The notes beneath the pieces were generated by a model, which saw only the letters and a program-made list of their open reading frames with translations, searched no databases and was not told the DNA's origin. From Devosia sp. MC521 (GTDB lineage: Bacteria; Pseudomonadota; Alphaproteobacteria; Rhizobiales; Devosiaceae), in the NCBI RefSeq assembly GCF_014127105.1, contig NZ_CP059902.1:3428001-3492000 (forward strand): 64,000 nt of DNA, given 5' to 3'. Shown here one piece after another: positions 58,117-64,000 of this stretch. Each line of letters begins with the position of its first letter. Positions within the stretch are counted from its first letter, which is position 1. Position numbers and translations under genes: made by a program.

Positions 58117-58851
58117 ATGAGGACGCCGAATAAACGCGCTGCAATTACTTTGCTCTTTGCTGCTTGGACCGCCATGGGCCCAGCCAACGGGGACCAATTC
58201 ACCACCGACACCAAGGCCGTAGTCGAGCTATTTACCAGTCAGGGCTGTGCGCAATGCCCTCCTGCGGAGGCCCTACTCGCGGAGCTCGGCCAGCACAGCA
58301 ACATCGTTACGCTGGCTTATCACGTCGACTATTGGGACTTTATGGGCTGGACCGATGATTTCGGCAGTCGCGAATATTCCGACCGTCAACGCGCCTATAA
58401 TAAGCGCTGGGGCGCATCGAGAATTTTTACGCCCCAGATGGTTATCAATGGCCACCAAGGGCTGGTCGGCTCGCGTGAGGATGAGGTGCGCCGCGCCATC
58501 GCCTCGGCGCAGCTCAGCGTGCCAATCACCCTCGACAAGACTGGCGACACGTTAAAAGTGGTAATCCCCCCAGAGCCTAGCGTCGACGATGCGAGTGTGT
58601 GGGCTGTGACCTATATCCCTTCGATCGTAACCCCAATTGGGGGGGGAGAGAACGAAGGGCAGTCCCTCCCATTCCACTATGTCGTCACGGACCGAGAGCA
58701 TCTGGGGTACTGGACCTCAACAGAAGGCGCTGAGTTCGAAATTTCGCTCAGCTCCCATTCTGCACACGGGCTGGGTGTTGCCATTTTACTGCAAGACGAT
58801 CGCAATGATTTACCCGGCACGATCTTAGCTGCAGCGTCCTACGCCCCGTAA
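58117..58851 (+). CDS. DUF1223 secreted thioredoxin-like protein
   Basis: 244 residues with a signal peptide (about 5-26) and a DUF1223 domain: VVELFTSQGCAQCPPAEALL (CxxC-containing), YHVDYWDFMGWTDDFG and YTPQ-like IFTPQMVINGHQGLVGS. The family has a thioredoxin-like fold and follows acnA in many Hyphomicrobiales. A disulfide or redox role in the periplasm is plausible but undemonstrated. Confidence 0.88.
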   Translation: MRTPNKRAAITLLFAAWTAMGPANGDQFTTDTKAVVELFTSQGCAQCPPAEALLAELGQHSNIVTLAYHVDYWDFMGWTDDFGSREYSDRQRAYNKRWGASRIFTPQMVINGHQGLVGSREDEVRRAIASAQLSVPITLDKTGDTLKVVIPPEPSVDDASVWAVTYIPSIVTPIGGGENEGQSLPFHYVVTDREHLGYWTSTEGAEFEISLSSHSAHGLGVAILLQDDRNDLPGTILAAASYAP

Positions 58852-58884
58852 AAAAAGACGCTCGCCTCCAGTGGAGACGAGCGT
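58850..58884 (-). terminator. Leftward intrinsic terminator
   Basis: On the - strand ACGCTCGTCTCC, loop ACT, GGAGGCGAGCGT and then CTTTTTTT. The 12-base stem has one mismatch and the T-run exists only on the - strand. No protein gene on the - strand leads into it, which points to a leftward non-coding RNA. Confidence 0.75.
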
Positions 58885-58966
58885 TGCGGACTTTGGGAGT
58901 CGCAGTAGGCTTGGTGACAGCCGATCTGGGGTTGGGGGCTGGTAAGACCGACCATCACCAATGGAG
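58850..58966 (-). ncRNA. Candidate small RNA, about 115 nt
   Basis: Predicted from the isolated leftward terminator. Reading the - strand, the transcript would contain GGTGA/TCACC and CAGCC/GGCTG arms around an unpaired CCCCCAACCCC stretch, then the terminator hairpin. The C-rich loop could pair with Shine-Dalgarno regions, as trans-acting alphaproteobacterial sRNAs do. I cannot match it to a named family. The region carries no convincing protein frame and lies between DUF1223 and DUF2794. Confidence 0.42.
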
Positions 58967-58971
58967 GCAAT

Positions 58972-59000
58972 GATCAAATCATTGCTCGTCATTTTGGCAA
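58972..59000 (-). promoter_or_regulatory. Possible promoter for the candidate small RNA
   Basis: On the - strand TTGCCA (58995-59000) and TTGATC (58972-58977) are 17 bases apart. The -10-like box lies inside the palindrome CAATGAT/ATCATTG (58968-58984), a plausible regulator site. The match to sigma-70 is moderate. Confidence 0.3.
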
Positions 59001-59124
59001 GGACAGGGACAAAAGATGACCGAATTGGGGTATTTGATCTCAACTTGATGTCCGCAGTCTTTCGGTCAATCATACAGCAATATCGAACGTTGATTTGTTT
59101 TTCGCCTTGAGGAGTTGCGACGAG

Positions 59125-59505
59125 GTGCAAGGCTCTACACCACCGCTGCCGACCCTATCATTGGTTCACACCAACGAAACGAGTGCGCCCACAACGCGAC
59201 GCATTGATCCCATCGTGGCTTTTGACAAGCGCGAGCTGATGATCATCCTCAACGTCTACGGCAAGAAGGTCGGCGCTGGCGAATGGCGGGACTATGCCAT
59301 GGACTTTCTCAAAGACCGGGCGCTGTTCTCCATCTATGCGCGCGTGTCAGAACGCCCCCTTTTCGTCATCGAGAAGAACCCGAAGCTTCGCGCCAAACAA
59401 GGCCAGTATCTGGTGACCAATCAGGAAGGCCGCATCCTCAAACGCGGCCACGAGCTGTCGCAAGTTCTTCGGGTCCTTGATCCCGACTTGGTTCTGATCG
59501 GGTGA
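59125..59505 (+). CDS. DUF2794 protein
   Basis: About 126 residues; the DUF2794 domain fills the C-terminal 90 (FDKRELMIILNVYGKKVGAG, WRDYAMDFLKDRA, ILKRGHELSQVLRVLDPDL). An alphaproteobacterial family with no known function. The start is uncertain: GTG 59125 has GAGGAG about ten bases upstream; TTG 59095 and TTG 59161 are in frame. Its end overlaps the acetyltransferase start by four bases. Confidence 0.8.
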   Translation: MQGSTPPLPTLSLVHTNETSAPTTRRIDPIVAFDKRELMIILNVYGKKVGAGEWRDYAMDFLKDRALFSIYARVSERPLFVIEKNPKLRAKQGQYLVTNQEGRILKRGHELSQVLRVLDPDLVLIG

Positions 59506-59975
59506 GCCTGATCATCCGGCCAGCGACTGTGGCAGATGCACCAGAAATGAGCCGCGTTCTCATTTCCTCGATCACCCAGCTTTGCATAGCCGATCACAGA
59601 GATGATGCTGAGGCGATCGCCGCCTGGACCCGCAATAAATCACCGCAGGGGCTAGTTGAGATGCTTTCGAATGCCGAACTCAGCATGCTTGTCGCTGAGC
59701 GGGACGGCAGCGTTGTCGGGGTGGGGGCATTCAACCGAGACGGCCAAATTCAGCTCAACTATATCGCGCCTTCAGCGCGCGGATCGGGTGTCAGCAGCGC
59801 CTTGCTCGCGCATATGGAAGCAGAGCTTGTGACCCTTGGATACGCTATCGCGACGCTCGAAGCGACTGCCACCGCGCTTGCGTTTTACGAGCGGCGCGGA
59901 TGGCATATAAACGGACCGCAGGCCACGGGACGCCGGGTCAACGGCTATCCCATGAGCAAGACGCTTTCGTCCTAA
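59502..59975 (+). CDS. GNAT-family N-acetyltransferase
   Basis: 157 residues with the GNAT core: LIIRPATVADAPEMSRVL, the strand QLNYIAPSARGSGVSSALL (acetyl-CoA P-loop, with Arg/Gly at the usual sites) and a final ATALAFYERRGWH motif. Substrate unknown. GTG start overlaps the DUF2794 stop, so the two are coupled. Convergent with the next acetyltransferase, with five bases between the stops. Confidence 0.82.
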   Translation: MSLIIRPATVADAPEMSRVLISSITQLCIADHRDDAEAIAAWTRNKSPQGLVEMLSNAELSMLVAERDGSVVGVGAFNRDGQIQLNYIAPSARGSGVSSALLAHMEAELVTLGYAIATLEATATALAFYERRGWHINGPQATGRRVNGYPMSKTLSS

Positions 59976-59980
59976 TCGCC

Positions 59981-60478
59981 CTACAGCGCCTTTTGCAAAT
60001 GCACGATGTCATGCCAACGGTCGAATTTATACCCGACAGCACTGTAATAGCCGACGCGCTCAAAACCGAATTTTTCATGGATGCCGATGGAATTGGCCGT
60101 GTCCGACGTGATGACGGCCAGCATCTGCCTAAAGCCAAAAGCTTTGGCTTGGGCCAGCAGCTCGGTCAGCATCAACTTTCCTAAACCACGCCCCTTTTCG
60201 GCTGGATCGAGATAGATCGAATCCTCACAGGTGAACCGATAGGCCGCGCGTGGGCGGTAGAAGCTGGCATAGGCATAACCGACAACACGCCCATCGCGTT
60301 CGGCAGTAATGACCGGATGGCCAAGCTCGACGAGGGCCGCGTATTTTTCAGCGATCCCCGCTTCGTTTGGGGCCTCGGTATCAAAGGTGATGGCGGTGTT
60401 ATCGACGTAGTGCTTGTAAATCCGAGTGATGGCGGGAACGTCGGACCAGGTGAAGGCACGCAGTGTGTAGTCGCTCAT
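59981..60478 (-). CDS. GNAT-family N-acetyltransferase, phosphinothricin-acetyltransferase-like
   Basis: 165 residues from ATG 60478. The opening YTLRAFTWSDVPAITRIYKH with AITFDTEAP, and the C-terminal EKGRGLGKLMLTELLAQAK and GIHEKFGFERVGYYSAVGYK match the PAT/MddA subgroup, which acetylates phosphinothricin, methionine sulfoximine or related amino-acid analogues. In chromosomal context a methionine-derivative detoxification role is more likely than herbicide resistance. A terminator separates it from the BI-1 gene, so it needs its own promoter in a short gap. Confidence 0.85.
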   Translation of the reverse strand: MSDYTLRAFTWSDVPAITRIYKHYVDNTAITFDTEAPNEAGIAEKYAALVELGHPVITAERDGRVVGYAYASFYRPRAAYRFTCEDSIYLDPAEKGRGLGKLMLTELLAQAKAFGFRQMLAVITSDTANSIGIHEKFGFERVGYYSAVGYKFDRWHDIVHLQKAL

Positions 60479-60499
60479 GAGATTGCGCCGAAAATGAAA

Positions 60500-60536
60500 A
60501 GGCCGCAGTCTTTTTAGACTGCGGCCTGATTTTTCG
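60500..60536. terminator. Terminator after the BI-1 gene
   Basis: AGGCCGCAGTC, loop TTTTTA, GACTGCGGCCT: a perfect 11-base stem with T-runs on both strands (TTTTC on -, GATTTTT on +). It follows the BI-1 family gene on the - strand. Confidence 0.85.
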
Positions 60537-60581
60537 TCCAACCAATTCGCGTGATTTTACCAATCACACGACGGTTTCTGA

Positions 60582-61352
60582 CTACTCGCGGTTGCCGAAC
60601 AGGCGGAGCAGCATCATGAACAGGTTGATGAAGTCCATGTAGAGGCTCAGCGCGCCCATAATGGCGTTCTTTGCCATCACGTCTGCACCAAAGGATGCCG
60701 AGTAGCTTTCCTTGATCTTCTGGGTGTCATAGGCGGTCAGACCAGTGAAGATCAGTACACCAACCACCGAGATGATGAAGTCCATCATGCTCGACTGCAT
60801 GAAGATGTTGACGATCGACGCGATGATGATGCCGATCAGGCCCATCATCAGGAAATTGCCCATGCCGGTCAGGTCACGCTTGGTTGTGTAACCATAAAGG
60901 CTCATCGCGCCGAAGGTGGCGGCGGTGATGAAGAACACCTTAGCGATCGAGGCGCCGGTATAAACGAGGAAGATCGACGACAGCGACAAGCCCATGATCG
61001 CGGCAAAGGCCCAGAACACGCCCTGAGCTGCCGGAACGGAAAGCTTGTTGATGCCGAAGCTCAGCACAAGCACAAACCCGAGAGGAGCAAGCATGATCAC
61101 CCAAGCCAGAGGACTGGTGAAGAGAAGTCCACCCCAGTTGGTCAGATACTGGCCATTACCAAGCTGAGCAACAGCGCTAGATGGGTCGGCGGTCACAGCA
61201 GCTTGTGACGCGAAAAACGCAACAAGACCAGTAATTACGAGGCCAAGGCCCATGTAATTATAGACCTTGAGCATGTAGCTGCGAAGGCCCTCATCGATGG
61301 CCAAGGCCGAGCCGGCCCGCGCACCGAGGGTCTGACGGTCATATTCAGCCAT
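60582..61352 (-). CDS. Bax inhibitor-1/YccA family membrane protein
   Basis: 256 residues with seven transmembrane helices. The N-terminal cytoplasmic part (about 1-25) precedes the helices; the last parts YDTQKIKESY and SLYMDFINLFMMLLRLFG are the UPF0005/BI-1 signature. Bacterial members such as YccA modulate FtsH or act as pH-sensitive calcium leaks. Monocistronic; terminator downstream and a 194-base upstream gap. Confidence 0.92.
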   Translation of the reverse strand: MAEYDRQTLGARAGSALAIDEGLRSYMLKVYNYMGLGLVITGLVAFFASQAAVTADPSSAVAQLGNGQYLTNWGGLLFTSPLAWVIMLAPLGFVLVLSFGINKLSVPAAQGVFWAFAAIMGLSLSSIFLVYTGASIAKVFFITAATFGAMSLYGYTTKRDLTGMGNFLMMGLIGIIIASIVNIFMQSSMMDFIISVVGVLIFTGLTAYDTQKIKESYSASFGADVMAKNAIMGALSLYMDFINLFMMLLRLFGNRE

Positions 61353-61546
61353 TCAGGTTTCCTTTCCCGATATCAATGCGATGCATTCACCGCAGAGGAC
61401 AATTGGCATTGCCACTTGTAATGGAATATGGGGGCACGACTGGTTTCTGACAAGAACAAACGATCTTTTTGGCTCAGCGACTGGCCACAAAATGCGTTTC
61501 TGCCTAGGGTAGACTGGTCTGACTGATCCTTGGCAGGGAGGTGTTT

Positions 61547-62092
61547 ATGCCCCGGCTCTTTACTGGTATCGAAATACCACGCGACATCGGCTTTGCACTT
61601 TCACTCAAGCGCGGCGGCCTGCACGGAGCCAGATGGATAGAACCAAGCGACTATCACATCACATTGCGCTTTATCGGTGACGTTGACGCCCCAACAGCCA
61701 ACGACATCGTTGATAATCTTGAGCGCCTATCCAAGACTGTGCGTTTTGACCTTCGCTTGACTCAAATCGAGAGTTTTGGTGGCGACAAGCCGCGCGCACT
61801 TTATGCGGCAGTCGAGCCCTCCGATGGGCTCAATCGACTGCAAGCTGCACACGAGCGCGTGATCCAGCAAGCCGGCATCGCCCCAGAAGGCCGCAAATTC
61901 GTACCGCATGTGACGCTGGCCAGACTGCGGGGTGCATCATCAGATGACGTAGCGCGTTTTCTCTCTGAGGCCCCGGTTTTCGAGCCTTTGCGCTTCACAC
62001 CGACCCAGTTCGTTCTCTATTCCAGCCGTGATTCCGTTGGTGGGGGACCCTATGTTGTTGAGGAGAGTTTCCCGCTTTCGGCGCAGACGTAA
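61547..62092 (+). CDS. thpR: ThpR, RNA 2',3'-cyclic phosphodiesterase (2H family)
   Basis: 181 residues. The ATG at 61547 has GGGAGG five bases upstream; the GTG at 61541 lies inside that site. Both 2H motifs are seen: HITLRFIG near residue 43 and HVTLARLRG near 122. The enzyme opens 2',3'-cyclic phosphates and was first described as a tRNA 2'-5' ligase. FTGIEIPRDIGFAL is the family N-terminus. Confidence 0.92.
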   Translation: MPRLFTGIEIPRDIGFALSLKRGGLHGARWIEPSDYHITLRFIGDVDAPTANDIVDNLERLSKTVRFDLRLTQIESFGGDKPRALYAAVEPSDGLNRLQAAHERVIQQAGIAPEGRKFVPHVTLARLRGASSDDVARFLSEAPVFEPLRFTPTQFVLYSSRDSVGGGPYVVEESFPLSAQT

Positions 62093-62303
62093 CAGCATCG
62101 CGCCATTAGCAATGCCTTAACCGTTCTATCGCAAACCAAAGCGTGAACTTGCGCTCACGCCCAATTGCCGCCGCGATTGCCTTTCATTTGATGTAAATAC
62201 CCGGAAAGCGGACGGGTTTTGACACCTTGGTAACCATGTTCGGGCCATGCTGGGCGGGCAGCGACAGGTACGAACGACAGCAGAACAAGAGGAAGAATTG
62301 GCA

Positions 62304-62825
62304 ATGACGAGGAAAACCGGTGGCCTGATGTTTGGGCTCGCGGTCGCAGCAGTCATGGCTCTCGCCCCGGCCGCACAGGCACAGCAGGCCACGGAACTGG
62401 GGACCTTCAACGCGTGGTCCGCCTTTACGGCGTCTGACCAGAGCGGCCAGCTTTGCTTCATTATTGGCGAGCCACAGTCGAGCGAACCAGCGGGCGCAAA
62501 TCGCGATCCGATCAAGTTCATGATTGTCCATCGCAAGGGCATGGGATCGAAGAACGAGGTCCAGACGCAGATCGGCTATCCGTACAATTCCAGCGACGCG
62601 AAAGCTTCAGTGTCCATCGACGGTAAGACCTATGTGATGGCGGCTCGGGGCTCAACGGCATGGCTGGCTTCGGCGAGCGATGAGCCAGGCTTCGTTCAAG
62701 CGTTTAAGGCGGGTAGCAATATGACCGTGCGCGGCACCAGCCAGCGCGGCACCAATACGGTAGACACCTATTCGCTCTCCGGCGCTACCGCAGCGGTCAA
62801 TGCGATCGACGCAGCCTGCAAGTAA
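62304..62825 (+). CDS. IalB-family secreted protein, copy 1
   Basis: 173 residues from ATG 62304 with GAGGAAG upstream; signal peptide about 1-26 ending AQAQ. The invasion-associated locus B domain has WSAFTASDQSGQLCFIIGEP and ends DTYSLSGATAAVNAIDAACK, with two cysteines likely paired. Despite the name, the family is common in non-pathogens and its role is unknown. Paralogous to the next gene, 90 bases away, with which it may be co-transcribed. Confidence 0.85.
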   Translation: MTRKTGGLMFGLAVAAVMALAPAAQAQQATELGTFNAWSAFTASDQSGQLCFIIGEPQSSEPAGANRDPIKFMIVHRKGMGSKNEVQTQIGYPYNSSDAKASVSIDGKTYVMAARGSTAWLASASDEPGFVQAFKAGSNMTVRGTSQRGTNTVDTYSLSGATAAVNAIDAACK

Positions 62826-62915
62826 AGGCTTGAAGCGCGGCTGTTTAACGCCATAACTGATAGCGGACCCTTTGGCCCGCTGTCGCCATTTTATTCGTCA
62901 GAGAGCAGACTATCC

Positions 62916-63425
62916 ATGATCCGTGTCCCCACCGTCCTGACGCTCACACTCGCGATTTCTTTGGCCGCTCTAGCGCCAGCACAGGCCCAATCTGCCCGTG
63001 TTCTTGGAGATTTCCGCGATTGGTCGAGCTTTGCGGCAGGTGATGGATCGACTAAAGTTTGCTTTGCAATGACCAAGCCGAAGTCCAGTGATCCGGCGAG
63101 CGCTGTATCGGGCGAAGCGTATCTCTACATCTCGAGCCGCCCAGGCGAAGATGTCACCAACGAATTTAACCTTGTTGCGGGATACACTTTCCAAACAGGG
63201 TCATCGGCGAGCGTTTCAATCGGCGGCCAGAATTTTGCGCTGTTTACGCAGGGCGATGCCGCTTGGCTGGATGACGCCGGGCAGGCCGCCAATTTGGCAG
63301 CCGCTATTCGCAGCGGCTCCAGTCTTTCTGTCACAGGAACCGCGGCAGACGGCACAAGCGTTATTCAGAACTATTCGCTCTCCGGCGCCACCGCGGCCCA
63401 GCAGGCCGTCGGCGCAGAGTGCTAA
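62916..63425 (+). CDS. IalB-family secreted protein, copy 2
   Basis: 169 residues, signal peptide about 1-24 ending AQAQ. It shares the domain with copy 1: DWSSFAAGDGSTKVCFAMTK and the end NYSLSGATAAQQAVGAEC, with two cysteines. Divergence between the copies is high over the middle (EDVTNEFNLVAGYTFQTGSS here). This copy directly precedes rlmN, the conserved location of ialB in Hyphomicrobiales, so it is the ancestral position; copy 1 is the likely duplicate. Confidence 0.85.
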   Translation: MIRVPTVLTLTLAISLAALAPAQAQSARVLGDFRDWSSFAAGDGSTKVCFAMTKPKSSDPASAVSGEAYLYISSRPGEDVTNEFNLVAGYTFQTGSSASVSIGGQNFALFTQGDAAWLDDAGQAANLAAAIRSGSSLSVTGTAADGTSVIQNYSLSGATAAQQAVGAEC

Positions 63426-63558
63426 AACCTCTGTTGAGCCGATAATCTAGCTTCCCAGTTTATGCAGACCGGGTTCGCAGCAGCGTGACTTTGCGCTTTG
63501 CGTCCCTATATGCTATTGCCCAGCCACTTTCCCGCATTATCGAGCACCGTTGCGCCCC

Positions 63559-64000
63559 ATGACCATTGCGCTGAACCTTGACCATTCGACTGCCGTCCGC
63601 CCAGCTGTGGCGGCACGCCCGTCTCTGATCGGTCTCTCTAAAGCACAGTTGGCCGAGGCGCTGACGGCTGAAGGTATTGCGACCGACAAGGAAGCGCGCA
63701 TGCGCTCAAGCCAGTTGTGGAACTGGCTCTATGTCAACGGCGTCACTGACTTTGACCGCATGACCAATGTGGCCAAGCCCGTCCGTCAGAAGCTAGCCGA
63801 TACTTTTATTCTCGACCGTCCCGAGATCGCCTCGGAACAGGTGTCCAGCGACGGCACACGCAAGTGGCTGTTCCGCTTCCGCGATCCGGCCAACCCAAAC
63901 TACCCGCCGGTTGAAGTCGAAACCGTCTACATCCCAGAATCTGACCGCGGCACGCTTTGCGTCTCGTCGCAGGTTGGCTGCACCCTCACCTGCTCCTTCT
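63559..64000 (+). CDS. rlmN: RlmN, dual-specificity 23S rRNA / tRNA adenine C2-methyltransferase (3'-truncated by window edge)
   Basis: Radical SAM enzyme that makes m2A2503 in 23S rRNA and m2A37 in tRNAs. 147 codons are visible, reading [38 protein letters not shown] and [20 protein letters not shown] followed by CTLTCSF, the first two cysteines of the radical SAM CxxxCxxC motif. The rest lies beyond the right edge. Start at ATG 63559; no strong ribosome binding site is seen. Confidence 0.95.
   Translation, partial: MTIALNLDHSTAVRPAVAARPSLIGLSKAQLAEALTAEGIATDKEARMRSSQLWNWLYVNGVTDFDRMTNVAKPVRQKLADTFILDRPEIASEQVSSDGTRKWLFRFRDPANPNYPPVEVETVYIPESDRGTLCVSSQVGCTLTCSF

Noticed and set aside
58825-59130. 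101-codon - strand frame over the candidate small RNA
   Set aside because: It has no ribosome binding site or family likeness, and its end runs through the terminator hairpin and into the DUF1223 coding end.
59981-60478. Phosphinothricin resistance gene
   Set aside because: The subgroup commonly acetylates methionine derivatives in chromosomes; nothing here indicates an acquired resistance determinant.

Overview
The window looks like core chromosome from an alphaproteobacterium of the order Hyphomicrobiales (Rhizobiales), possibly a Devosia-like lineage. The basis is gene content and order: rlmH-envC-ctpA-divergent polysaccharide deacetylase-rppH; a separate atpHAGDC operon next to priA; purH-heparinase-rsmB-htpX-DUF1674; ccmABCDG divergent from acnA, with acnA followed by DUF1223; and IalB-family genes before rlmN. 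G+C is high (roughly high fifties percent, by eye) and coding density is very high. I saw no tRNA, rRNA, CRISPR array, insertion sequence or prophage. The genus is inference.

Layout. 1-5.9 kb: cell-envelope and RNA genes on the + strand (rlmH partial, EnvC-like factor, CtpA protease, deacetylase, RppH, Asp/Glu racemase). 5.9-13.4 kb: ATP synthase F1 operon and priA on the - strand. 13.6-18.1 kb: FUSC transporter, XerC, EamA transporter and a secreted protein of six cysteine-paired repeats. 18.2-22.5 kb: succinate dehydrogenase on the - strand, with two secreted-protein genes inserted between sdhA and sdhB. 22.9-28.6 kb: chemoreceptor, DUF1737, beta carbonic anhydrase, a pair of small EF-hand proteins and two tandem EamA transporters. 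28.7-37.6 kb: asd, a flavoprotein, a PagL-like deacylase, a luciferase-like oxidoreductase, an SDR reductase, orphan proteins, a dNTPase and a FadR-type regulator. 37.8-43.3 kb: M20 dipeptidase, trmD-rimM, DUF4893, a zincin and leuC. 43.5-46.1 kb: flippase plus ATP-grasp pair. 46.1-51.8 kb: purH, heparinase-like protein, rsmB and htpX. 51.9-58.9 kb: SdhAF4-like DUF1674, an unlisted Flp-like mini-pilin, the cytochrome c maturation operon ccmABCDG, acnA and DUF1223. 58.9-64 kb: a candidate leftward small RNA, DUF2794, two acetyltransferases, a BI-1 family membrane protein, ThpR, two IalB paralogs and the start of rlmN.

Functionally the window is dominated by aerobic energy metabolism: F1 ATP synthase, complex II and a probable complex II assembly factor, aconitase, and heme delivery to c-type cytochromes. 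Around this sit envelope maintenance (EnvC/CtpA, HtpX, deacetylase, PagL-like enzyme) and tRNA/rRNA modification (RlmH, TrmD, RimM, RsmB, RlmN). The less ordinary parts are the six-repeat secreted protein with an invariant Cys-Cys spacing, the protease-inhibitor-like lipoprotein inside the sdh operon, the solitary Flp-like peptide, a structured leftward RNA candidate downstream of DUF1223, and a flippase/ATP-grasp pair with no glycosyltransferase beside it. I found no defence system or other large multi-gene system that is clearly undescribed.
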